In this document: positions 1 to 6,939 of the stretch, in pieces
Layout of the letters: every line of letters begins with the position of its first letter
How positions within the stretch are numbered: the stretch's first letter is position 1
Assembly (NCBI GenBank): GCA_036745275.1
Contig: DAIOGK010000035.1
Coordinates: 1 to 25,123 of the forward strand
DNA: 25,123 nt
Direction: 5' to 3'
DNA from: JAIUNP01 sp020161975
GTDB lineage: Bacteria > Pseudomonadota > Alphaproteobacteria > Rhizobiales > Beijerinckiaceae
Position numbers and translations under genes: made by a program
The notes under the pieces: generated by a model
Databases searched by the model: none
The model's input: the letters and a program-made list of their open reading frames with translations, nothing else
Told to the model about the DNA's origin: nothing

Positions 1-52
1 CCGGGTCACTTCTCAACGAAAACGCCGGGTCAAATCTCAGCGGTAATCAACA
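1..52. mobile_element. Terminal segment of an IS21-family insertion sequence (partial)
   Basis: The octamer CCGGGTCA occurs at 1-8 and again at 25-32, and the segment ends in CA at 51-52. Read on the minus strand it begins TGTTGATTACCGCTGAGATT and continues into TGACCCGG motifs. IS21-family elements characteristically start with TG, end with CA and carry several internal copies of a terminal repeat, and the wording matches what I know of rhizobial IS21 ends. The transposase genes (istA/istB) would lie left of the window. The exact boundary at 52 is inferred from the CA terminus; I could not compare it with the other end or a target duplication. Confidence 0.6.
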
Positions 53-369
53 GCCTATCCTGCCGGCGGTTTCTACCCCCCTGCACCTCGCGGGCAGCGG
101 ACCAAGCATCGCAGATATCAACAGCGATCATCTGACCCGCGTCCGATCAGACAAGAACATAATAAGCACATTGCGTCCGATATATCAACATCTCATTCTG
201 ATTTTGGTAAACGAGCCAATGAGTTGTTCACTTTCCTGTGTCGTGACCAATTTCTGACCAATCTAACCCAAAACATCTGTCAGTATCTGTCCCTAATAGT
301 CACAAAGAGGCCAAAAATCGAGCTATTGACATCAAAAATCACCTGAATTAATGTCTTTTTGAACTTAAA
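53..369. other. AT-rich stretch between IS end and tRNA fragment, no gene seen
   Basis: This stretch of about 315 bases holds no convincing gene. From about 160 onward it is visibly richer in A and T than the rest of the window, as expected for the end of an acquired element. It contains two pairs of short direct repeats: TGACCAAT at 244-251 and 255-262, and ATCTGTC at 275-281 and 285-291, each pair offset by 10-11 bases, about one helical turn. Such repeats next to an attachment site could be integrase arm-type sites, but that is inference. Confidence 0.5.
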
Positions 370-419
370 CTAGTCTGGGGGACTAGGGGTCGTGGGTTCG
401 AATCCCGCCACTCCGACCA
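370..419 (+). tRNA. 3' fragment of tRNA-Pro(GGG), probable attR site
   Basis: The segment folds as the 3' two-thirds of a tRNA. The anticodon stem CTAGT/ACTAG (370-374 with 382-386) encloses the loop CTGGGGG, giving anticodon GGG (proline). A five-base variable region follows, then a T stem GTGGG/CCCGC around TTCGAAT, acceptor strand CACTCCG (409-415), discriminator A and encoded CCA (417-419). A complete gene would begin near CGGAGTG and carry a D arm, but the bases before 370 are AT-rich and show neither. The break falls exactly at the anticodon stem, the usual crossover region for tyrosine-recombinase islands. The intact gene should therefore lie at the far end of an element situated to the left. 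A T-run follows CCA at 420-424. Confidence 0.85.
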
Positions 420-449
420 TTTTTCCTCTATGATTTCAATAATTTATGA

Positions 450-830
450 GATTTGGTGCCAAACAGGCTCCGGGCCTCCGACTTCACCGATGTCAGCACC
501 TGAAACGGCTTCGTCTATGTGGCTCTTGTGCTCGACGCGGATTCCCTGCGGTTCGCATCCGGTGTGGCCTGCCTCGTTGGTGCGATTCCCAACGAAGTCG
601 CGGAACCAGAGAGGGTTCGCCTATTCGGCGCACACCCGGATGAATGGGCCATCATTCAGCCAGAGTGGACCCGGTTTCGGTTGTCCCTGACAAACTTTCA
701 GCCCCGCTTGCCGCCATATCCGCTCGATCCGTTTGCCGTTCATCCCCAGGCCGGTGGCTGACCGCAGAAGCTCCCCAAACGTCCGGCAGTCATTGCGGCC
801 GTGGGCGATCATCTCATTGCCCAACCGCAT
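450..830 (-). pseudogene. Decayed IS3-family transposase (OrfB) remnant
   Basis: Reading leftward from about 830, the translation contains KRIERIWRQAGLKV and then PLWLND, which correspond to the conserved run between the helix-turn-helix and the DDE core of IS3-type OrfB proteins (family pattern: NHKRVxRIWRxEGLKVPQ...RLWLNDG). After RVCAE there is a stop at 618-620. The same frame goes on with DFVGNRT, which resembles the YDFVxDRT segment ahead of the first catalytic Asp. Further left the similarity fades. Neither a start, the N-terminal half nor the D-D-E core is recognisable, so the gene is broken and cannot make a transposase. The boundaries are approximate and no terminal repeats were found. 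The rest of 420-988 holds no other gene I can support. Confidence 0.6.
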
Positions 831-936
831 CGAAATCCCGAGTTTCCAGTGCCGCCAATCAGGTCCGTGCGAGCAATCGCGCCCGCCGCTGCAAGGTGGC
901 ATCACATGCGCAACGCTGCGCACGCCGCCCAACATT

Positions 937-978
937 AAAATTTGCTTATATCAATGATCTTTGCTATAGGCAAATTTT
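937..978. promoter_or_regulatory. Inverted repeat overlapping a sigma70-like promoter (candidate operator)
   Basis: AAAATTTGCTTATA (937-950) and TATAGGCAAATTTT (965-978) are inverted copies matching at 13 of 14 positions, separated by 14 bases. Within them lies a promoter-like pair: TTGCTT at 942-947, a 17-base spacer, and TATAGG at 965-970. Each arm covers one promoter element, so a protein bound here would block RNA polymerase. The start codon of the winged-helix-like gene lies 11 bases downstream, which suggests autoregulation. Whether the repressor is that protein or another one is inference. Confidence 0.55.
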
Positions 979-988
979 GGGGGCAAGC

Positions 989-1285
989 ATGCGCGAAGAA
1001 ATGCATGGCATTCCATCGGTTGAAATGGGCGGCAAGATCATGGCGCCGCGCTTGTCTTCGGACTGCTCGCTGACACGCGCGAAAATTGCCGAAGGTGCAG
1101 AGATGCCTTCTGCCTCGGTCTCCCCCCAACTGGCAGGCCTCAGCCGTAGCGGCTTTATCGCCTTTGCCGTCAAGGCGTTGGGCCGGTTGTGGCGCTTGAC
1201 GACCGCTGGTCCAACCCTTGTCGCAAGCCGTCTTGAATGCACCCATGCCATTTCGTGCCGACCGGGCTTCGGTTTCGGGAAATAA
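989..1285 (+). CDS. Small winged-helix-like protein, possible MarR/IclR-type regulator
   Basis: This 98-residue protein has the ATG at 989 preceded by GGGGG at 979-983 and a promoter inside an inverted repeat. Residues 28-57 (SLTRAKIAEGAEMPSASVSP onward) resemble the 'sow a helix, turn, recognition helix, SGFI' pattern of winged-helix regulators, and GRLWRLTTAG (about residues 65-74) resembles the wing-plus-turn 'RRLYRLTPAG' of MarR-like proteins. At under 100 residues it is shorter than usual MarR proteins (about 140-160), so it may be a truncated remnant or a minimal regulator; no effector or dimerisation domain is visible. The stop is 24 bases before the aapJ-like gene, which suggests that it controls that transcription unit. 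Assignment to a family is tentative. Confidence 0.45.
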   Translation: MREEMHGIPSVEMGGKIMAPRLSSDCSLTRAKIAEGAEMPSASVSPQLAGLSRSGFIAFAVKALGRLWRLTTAGPTLVASRLECTHAISCRPGFGFGK

Positions 1286-1309
1286 TAAACAAATCAGGGA
1301 GGGAACCTC

Positions 1310-2335
1310 ATGAAAGTGCTGTTTCGTTCAATCGTCGCCGGGCTTGCAGCAACAGTGGCTGTTGGCTTTGCCTATGCGCAATCTCCAGAGAAGCTTGGCA
1401 CTGTAAAGCAGCGCGGCGTCCTGAACTGCGGGATAGGACCGGGACTTCCCGGCTTTTACCAGACCGATGCCAATGGCGAATGGGTCGGCTTCGATGTCGA
1501 CATCTGCCGCGCCATTGCCGCCGCCGTGTTGAATGATCCGAAGAAGGTCACGTTCAAGCCGGTGTCCGCGAAGGATCGCTTTACCGTCGTCCAGACCGGC
1601 GAGGTTGACGTGCTGTCGCGAACGGCAACCTGGACGATGTCGCGCGATACAAGTCTTGGTCTCGCTTTCGCAGGTGTCGTCATTTACGACGGCCAAGGCT
1701 TCATGGTGAGAAAGAAGCTCAATGTGGCATCGACCAAAGAGCTCAACGGCGCAACAATTTGCACCACGACGGGCACCACGACTGAACTCAATCTGGCGGA
1801 TTATTTCAATACGCTGAAGCTGAAATACGAACTGGTGCTTTTCGAGAAAACCGATGAGGCGATCAGCGCCTACAGTTCGGGACGTTGCGATGCCTATACG
1901 ACGGACCGGAATGGTCTTGCAGCCGAGCGGCTGCGGCTTCCCGATCCAGAAGAGCACATCATCCTCCCGGAGATGATTTCCAAGGAGCCGCTGTCTCCAG
2001 CCGTTCGGCAAGGCGATTTCCAGTGGTTCAACATCGTGAAATGGACGATTGCTGCGCTGATCAACGCTGAAGAACTGGGCGTTACCCGCGCCAATGTCGA
2101 CGAGATGTCCAAATCGACCAATCCAGAGGTCCGGCGTCTGCTTGGCGTCGAAGGCGATTTTGGCAAACCGCTCGGTTTGCCGGCAGACTGGGCCGCACGA
2201 GCCATCAAGGCCGTCGGGAATTACGGCGAGATTTTCGAGCGCAATCTCGGCAAGGATTCAAAGCTCAAGATCAGCCGCAGCCTGAACAATCTGTGGACCA
2301 AGGGCGGGCTCATGTACGGCCTGCCGATCCGGTAA
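1310..2335 (+). CDS. aapJ: Amino-acid ABC transporter periplasmic binding protein (AapJ-like)
   Basis: The 341-residue protein belongs to the SBP_bac_3 family and matches the general L-amino-acid receptor AapJ in length and wording. A signal peptide occupies residues 1-23 (hydrophobic core, then AYA before Gln24). The mature protein begins with the typical 'LGTVKQRGVLNCGI' ligand-lobe strand, followed by GFDVDICRAIAAAV. Cysteines in LNCG, TICTTTGTTT and GRCDAYTTD are in the positions seen in AapJ proteins. It would bind amino acids in the periplasm and deliver them to AapQ/M/P, but no such permease or ATPase genes lie nearby. The ribosome-binding site AGGGAGGG (1297-1304) supports the ATG at 1310. 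The short gap after the winged-helix-like gene suggests cotranscription. The ligand here is unknown, and it may serve permeases encoded elsewhere. Confidence 0.85.
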   Translation: MKVLFRSIVAGLAATVAVGFAYAQSPEKLGTVKQRGVLNCGIGPGLPGFYQTDANGEWVGFDVDICRAIAAAVLNDPKKVTFKPVSAKDRFTVVQTGEVDVLSRTATWTMSRDTSLGLAFAGVVIYDGQGFMVRKKLNVASTKELNGATICTTTGTTTELNLADYFNTLKLKYELVLFEKTDEAISAYSSGRCDAYTTDRNGLAAERLRLPDPEEHIILPEMISKEPLSPAVRQGDFQWFNIVKWTIAALINAEELGVTRANVDEMSKSTNPEVRRLLGVEGDFGKPLGLPADWAARAIKAVGNYGEIFERNLGKDSKLKISRSLNNLWTKGGLMYGLPIR

Positions 2336-2437
2336 CCCAAACGATCTGGCGCGGTTCTTTGGGGCCGTGCCGGACAATTGAACTCTGCGAGTACATTTTG
2401 CATGGCCTGTTGGCCAGTTAACTTCGGGAGCGTCGAG

Positions 2438-3421
2438 ATGTCGGCAATTCGAACTGTTTCAAACATTCTGTCTTGCGTAGGTTTCAGTGTCTTGCTGGGC
2501 ACCTCGGTCGCAATCGCACAAACCTTCCCGGAAAAGCCGGTGTGGATGGTCGTGCCATTTCCTGCTGGTGCAAGCACGGATGCCAGCGGCAGAATGATCA
2601 GCGATGCACTCGGCAAGGAACTGGGGCAGCCGATCATCGTCGAAAACAAATCCGGCGCCGGGGGCAACATTGGCGCGGATTTCGTCGCCAACAAAAAGGG
2701 CGACCCCTATTACCTCCTGCTGGGGACCACCGGAAATCTTGCGGTGAACAAATGGCTGACGAAGGATCTGGGTTATGACCCGCTCAAGGACTTCACGCCG
2801 CTGACGACAGCCTTCATTTCCTGCAACGTATTGGTTGTTCCGGCTCAATCTTCCATCAAGACGCTCGGCGATCTGATTGCCGAAGCCAAGAAGAACCCGG
2901 GAAAGCTGAACTATGGCTCTCCCGGAATCGGCACTGCCGGTCATCTGGCCGGCGAGTGGTTCAAGAAAAAGGCAAACGTCAACATCGTCCATGTTCCCTA
3001 TCGCGGTGGTCCGCAGGTTTTGCAGGATCTGCTCGCAGGGCTTCTGCAAATCAGTTTCGAAGCCGTGGGCAATGCCTTGCCACAGGTCAAAGCGGGCAAG
3101 CTGCGCCCACTCGCCTCGACTTGCAGGGACCGGATCCCGATGATGCCCGACGTGCCAACCATGATCGAAGCCGGCATTCCGGATTTTGACATCCGGGCGT
3201 GGGGCATGATCGTAGCGCCGGCAGACATCCCTAAAGCGGCGGCAGAGAAGCTGAATGCGGCCCTTGTGAAAGCGATCAATTCCGAAAAGGTGCGCAACGC
3301 CCTCAACGTTACCGGCGTCGTCGCTGAAACATCGTCGCTTGAGGGCGCAAAAACTTTCCTCGTCGAAGAAAACAGAAAGTGGAAAGCGCTCGTCGAATCT
3401 GCCGGCATCACCCCGCAATGA
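2438..3421 (+). CDS. TctC/Bug-family tripartite tricarboxylate transporter receptor
   Basis: A 327-residue secreted binding protein of the TctC (Bug) family, which captures carboxylates or related small molecules in the periplasm for TctAB-type membrane carriers. Residues 1-27 form a signal peptide ending AIA-Q. The family start 'FPEKPV...VVPFPAGASTD' follows, then 'IIVENKSGAGGNIGADFV', 'LNYGSPGIGTAGHLAGEWF' and 'VHVPYRGGPQVLQDLLAG', all diagnostic. The length is normal for the family (about 325). I chose ATG 2438, with GGGAG at 2426-2430, over an upstream TTG that would place 20 unlikely residues before the signal peptide. No TctA or TctB gene is present in the window, as is common for this expanded family. 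It ends 10 bases before the EthD-SDR gene and is probably cotranscribed. The substrate cannot be told. Confidence 0.88.
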   Translation: MSAIRTVSNILSCVGFSVLLGTSVAIAQTFPEKPVWMVVPFPAGASTDASGRMISDALGKELGQPIIVENKSGAGGNIGADFVANKKGDPYYLLLGTTGNLAVNKWLTKDLGYDPLKDFTPLTTAFISCNVLVVPAQSSIKTLGDLIAEAKKNPGKLNYGSPGIGTAGHLAGEWFKKKANVNIVHVPYRGGPQVLQDLLAGLLQISFEAVGNALPQVKAGKLRPLASTCRDRIPMMPDVPTMIEAGIPDFDIRAWGMIVAPADIPKAAAEKLNAALVKAINSEKVRNALNVTGVVAETSSLEGAKTFLVEENRKWKALVESAGITPQ

Positions 3422-3431
3422 GGTCCGGATC

Positions 3432-4568
3432 ATGCTGAAAAGAATAGCATTGCTCACCCGCAAGCCGGGCATGACCAAGCAGCAGTTCTTCGACCACTGG
3501 AACAATGTCCATGGGCCGCTGATCGCCGAGCATCCGAATGTGCTGCGCTATGTGCAGAATAATGTCGTGAAGAAGGAGCGGTTTGTGGATCGGAACCCCG
3601 ATCCGGACAATCCGCTCCCGGCCGGTTACGATGGGCCGGAGGTGGATGGTGTCGTCGAGCTCTGGTTCGAGAGCCGCGAGAAGATGGATGAACTCTTCGC
3701 ATCGCCACATGCCAAGAAGATGCAGGCGGATGGTTTGCTGCATCTTGGCACCATCACCACCTTCGTTGTTGATGAGCGCCCTGTCGTTGACCGATCCCCG
3801 GCGAACCAGAGCGCTGGCCTGGCAATCAATCTGAAAGGCCAAAGAGTGCTGATTACCGGCGCTGCCGGGGGGATCGGGCGAGCGCTTGTCCGCGGTCTTG
3901 CAGCGGCTGGAGCGTCCATCGTTGCAGCAGATTTCAACCCGGGCACACTCACCGCGCTGAAGGATGAGCTTGCCGGGCAAAGGATCGACATCGAAACGCA
4001 TGTGCTCGATGTGTCCGATCGGGCGGCCTGCGTGGCGCTGGCCGGAACGCTTGCGGATGCGCCCATTACGGCGCTGGTGAACAACGCCGGCATCACCGCG
4101 CCCTATGCGTTGAACGATGACGATGCCTATGCAAACTGGGACAAGATCTGGTCTGTCAATGCAGCTGGCGTTTTCAATGTGACAAAGGCTTTCCTCGAGC
4201 AGATCAAGGCAGCGCGGGGCAGTATCCTCAACATGAGTTCTGTGGCTGCGCGCGCCGCGCGCGGTCGCAACACGGCCTATCAATCATCCAAGGCGGCGGT
4301 AACGCAGATGACGCGGGGATGGGCCGTGGAACTCGCGCCCTTTCATGTGCGCGTCAACGCGCTGGCGCCGGGGATGATCGAAACGCCATTCATGGGGCCG
4401 GACGCGCATGATGAAGCGCGCATCGGGCAGATGCTCAGCCGCGTGCCGATGGGGCGACGTGCAAAGCCGGATGAACTGGTTGGAGCCGCAGCGTTCCTGC
4501 TCTCGCCCCTCGCCTCCTATGTCACCGGCACCGTAATGGGCATCGACGGCGGGTTCGACGCGACGTAA
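3432..4568 (+). CDS. EthD-domain / short-chain dehydrogenase fusion protein
   Basis: This 378-residue protein joins two domains. Residues 1 to about 115 form an EthD-like dimeric alpha-beta barrel (LLTRKPGMTKQQFFDHW, VHGPL, then VDGVVELWFES). Residues 134-378 are a complete classical SDR: TGAAGGIG at 142-149 binds NAD(P), NNAG lies at 217-220, and the catalytic residues are Ser270, Tyr283 and Lys287 (YxxxK). The C-terminal 'PLASYVTGTVMGIDGGF' is typical of FabG-like reductases. It probably oxidises or reduces a hydroxyl/keto group of a small organic substrate in the cytoplasm. The EthD domain, known from ETBE degradation clusters and polyketide cyclases, may handle a related intermediate. The start is ATG 3432, ten bases after the TctC stop, and no frameshift separates the domains. 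The substrate is unknown, but the neighbours suggest an imported carboxylate. Confidence 0.85.
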   Translation: MLKRIALLTRKPGMTKQQFFDHWNNVHGPLIAEHPNVLRYVQNNVVKKERFVDRNPDPDNPLPAGYDGPEVDGVVELWFESREKMDELFASPHAKKMQADGLLHLGTITTFVVDERPVVDRSPANQSAGLAINLKGQRVLITGAAGGIGRALVRGLAAAGASIVAADFNPGTLTALKDELAGQRIDIETHVLDVSDRAACVALAGTLADAPITALVNNAGITAPYALNDDDAYANWDKIWSVNAAGVFNVTKAFLEQIKAARGSILNMSSVAARAARGRNTAYQSSKAAVTQMTRGWAVELAPFHVRVNALAPGMIETPFMGPDAHDEARIGQMLSRVPMGRRAKPDELVGAAAFLLSPLASYVTGTVMGIDGGFDAT

Positions 4569-4785
4569 CAATTGTGATGCCTTGGCTGAGCCATGGCGTG
4601 CGCAATGCCTCGAACCGCGCGGCGGCCAGCGCCGGTCAGGCCGCGCTTTTGAGCGCCGGGTTCATCCGCGCGGCGCTGCCAAGCGTTTGCCTTCAAGCCT
4701 AAGATTCATGATTACCCAGGCATTTGATTGCGGATTTCCTCGTTTCCGGCAGGGTTGACGAACCATTAAACCCGCGGAGCCAGCC

Positions 4786-5613
4786 ATGTCCTCGATCGAG
4801 ACATTTCGTGAAATTGCCCTTCCCGGCTCGTTGCGGCGGGCGCCGGCCAAGGTTGGCGAGATCGCGCGCTTTTTCGAGACGTTCCGGGGCGACGAAACAC
4901 ATCCGCGCTGGCATTCGGACTGGGCCTGGGACAATTACGACAAGATCATTCCGGCGCTCTCGCGTCATTTCGGGCTCAAGCGGCTGTGCGAGATCGGTGG
5001 CGGGCGCGATCCGCTGTTCCAACGGCAGGAGGCGAATGCGCTCGGCCTGCACTACACCATCAACGACATCGACCCGGTGGAACTGGCGCATGCGCCCGAA
5101 GGCTACGACAAGGCCTGCTTCGATATCGCGGGTGATCTCTGGGCGTTGCCCGGCCAGCCAGGCCCCTATGATCTCATGGTCTCCCGCATGGTCTTCGAGC
5201 ATGTGGCGGATGTCGAGCGGGCATGGAACAACGTTCAGGCGCTGCTGGCACCGGGAGGGGTCGCGCTCTGCTTTTTCCCCACGCTCTATGCCTGGCCATT
5301 CGTGATCAATCACCTCATTCCGGAAAGCCTGTCGCACAAAATCGTCCACGCCCTGTTTCCCAATCGGCGGGATGGCGGTGGTGATCCCAAGTTTCCGGCG
5401 GTTTATGACTGGTGCTATGGCCGTGAAAGCGTGCTGCGCCCGATGCTGGAAAAGGCGGGGTTCAGTGACATCCATGTACAGCCGTTCTGGGGCCAGCACT
5501 ATCTGGCGAAATTCCCGGTATTGCGCGATGTCGATGCTGCTCTTGACCGGCTGATGGCCCGGCTCGATTGGCGTTTATTCACTTCTTACACGTATGTGAT
5601 TGTAAGGAAGTGA
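4786..5613 (+). CDS. Class I SAM-dependent methyltransferase, likely glycan-related
   Basis: A 275-residue Rossmann-fold methyltransferase. SAM-binding motif I is CEIGGGRDP (68-76), an acidic motif II is INDIDPVEL (92-100), and the segment YDLMVSRMVFEHVADVERA (128-146) with LLAPGGV (153-159) matches the Methyltransf_11/23 pattern. There is no signal peptide or membrane segment, so it acts in the cytoplasm. The acceptor cannot be read from sequence. A GT4 glycosyltransferase starts 48 bases downstream on the same strand, which suggests that a sugar or glycolipid is methylated. ATG 4786 has GGAG about 10 bases upstream and is the natural start. About 215 bases upstream (4569-4785) separate it from the SDR gene and contain no clear terminator or gene. 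Confidence 0.8.
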   Translation: MSSIETFREIALPGSLRRAPAKVGEIARFFETFRGDETHPRWHSDWAWDNYDKIIPALSRHFGLKRLCEIGGGRDPLFQRQEANALGLHYTINDIDPVELAHAPEGYDKACFDIAGDLWALPGQPGPYDLMVSRMVFEHVADVERAWNNVQALLAPGGVALCFFPTLYAWPFVINHLIPESLSHKIVHALFPNRRDGGGDPKFPAVYDWCYGRESVLRPMLEKAGFSDIHVQPFWGQHYLAKFPVLRDVDAALDRLMARLDWRLFTSYTYVIVRK

Positions 5614-5661
5614 CGTGAGGGCCGGTGCCTTCGCGGGCCACGCGAGGGCGGACCGGACCAC

Positions 5662-6885
5662 ATGCATATCGTTATCATCCTTGATCAGGCAAACATCAAC
5701 GGCGGGCAGGCAAAGGTTGCGCTCGACAGCGCCTTCGGCCTGAAGAAGCGCGGGCATACGCCGGTCATCTTCGCGGCGGTCGGCCCCGTGATGCCGAAAC
5801 TGATCGAGGAGGGCATCGAGGTCGTCTGCCTCGACCAGCACGAACTCGTCAGCGATCCGGACAAGAAGGCCGCCGCAATCCGCGGCATCTGGAACAGCGC
5901 GGCAGAAAAGGCACTGGACGATCTGCTGGCCCGGATGCCGAAGAATGACACGCTGGTGCATGTCCATGGCTTTGCCAAAGCGCTGTCCGCGTCGATCTTT
6001 CCTGCAATTGCCCGTTCCGGCCTGCCGCGTCTCTACACGATGCACGAGTACTTCATGATGTGCCCGAACGGCGGTTTCTACAACTACCGGCGCCACGAGC
6101 ACTGTACGCTGAAGCCGCTGTCGCTCTCCTGTCTCACCACACACTGCGACAGCCGCAACTTCGGCTACAAGATGTGGCGCTCCGCCCGAACGATTGCGGG
6201 CAAGACCGCAGGGCATATCAACGAGACGCTGACCGACATCGCTTATTTCCACGGCTATCAGCGGGAGATCATCGCGCCGCATCTGCCGAAATCAACGCGG
6301 CTCTACGAGGTCGCCAACCCGATCGAGGCTGAGGACCCTGGCCCGAAGGCAGACCCGGCCAGCGGCGATTTCCTGTTCCTCGGGCGGCTTTCACTCGAAA
6401 AGGGCTGCTCGCTCTTTGCCGATGCCGCCGCAAAAGCCGGTATCACCCCGGCCTTTGTGGGGGACGGGCCGGCAGCGGCAGGGCTGAAAGAGAAGTATCC
6501 GAACGCGAAGTTCCACGGCTGGGCGAACCCGGACGGTGTCCGCAAGGCGCTGCGCGCGGCGCGCTGTCTGATCTTTCCCTCGCTCTGGCACGAGGGGCAG
6601 CCGCTCACCGTTCTTGAATCGCTGGCCATGGGCACGCCGGTGGTAGCCGGCGATGGTTCCGCGGGGCGGGAAAGCGTCGTTGATGGTGAAACCGGCCTGT
6701 GGTTCCGTCAGGCCGATGTCGACGATCTTGCCGCAAAACTCACCCTGATGAAGGATGACGCCCGCGTGACCGCGATGTCGAACGCCGCCTATCGCCGCTA
6801 CTGGGACCATCCATTTTCGCTGGATCGCCATCTCAACCGGATTGAAGAGGTCTACGGCGAACTGATGGCCCGCGCCCGCAGGTAA
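5662..6885 (+). CDS. GT4-family glycosyltransferase with a four-cysteine insert
   Basis: A 407-residue GT-B fold glycosyltransferase. The N-terminal half starts MHIVIILDQANINGGQAKVA, the nucleotide-binding half begins at 'FLFLGRLSLEKG', and the donor-binding EX7E motif is Glu311 to Glu319 in HEGQPLTVLESLAMGTPVV. It would transfer a sugar from a nucleotide donor onto a cell-surface glycan or lipid carrier at the cytoplasmic face. Between the lobes Cys134, Cys148, Cys157 and Cys162 form a cluster after HEYFMMCPNGG, suggestive of a bound metal or structural site. I believe a GT4 subfamily carries this insert, but its role is unknown to me. The gene follows the methyltransferase by 48 bases and converges with the minus-strand gene ending at 6940. 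Confidence 0.88.
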   Translation: MHIVIILDQANINGGQAKVALDSAFGLKKRGHTPVIFAAVGPVMPKLIEEGIEVVCLDQHELVSDPDKKAAAIRGIWNSAAEKALDDLLARMPKNDTLVHVHGFAKALSASIFPAIARSGLPRLYTMHEYFMMCPNGGFYNYRRHEHCTLKPLSLSCLTTHCDSRNFGYKMWRSARTIAGKTAGHINETLTDIAYFHGYQREIIAPHLPKSTRLYEVANPIEAEDPGPKADPASGDFLFLGRLSLEKGCSLFADAAAKAGITPAFVGDGPAAAGLKEKYPNAKFHGWANPDGVRKALRAARCLIFPSLWHEGQPLTVLESLAMGTPVVAGDGSAGRESVVDGETGLWFRQADVDDLAAKLTLMKDDARVTAMSNAAYRRYWDHPFSLDRHLNRIEEVYGELMARARR

Positions 6886-6939
6886 AGCGTGACTGCCGCG
6901 GCGTTGCCGCCTTCCTTGACGACGCTCCTTACGGGACGC

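Noticed and set aside
2403..2416. Small hairpin TGGCC-TGTT-GGCCA ahead of the TctC gene
   Set aside because: A five-base-pair stem is too short to call a terminator or an operator without comparative evidence.
2459..3505. A minus-strand frame of 348 codons opposite the TctC gene
   Set aside because: TctC family motifs are continuous on the + strand; the opposite frame has no domain and no ribosome-binding site.
6899..6913. Stem GCGGC-GTT-GCCGC between the GT4 gene and the secreted unknown as a terminator
   Set aside because: Five base pairs and a three-base loop in GC-rich DNA are expected by chance; no U-run follows.
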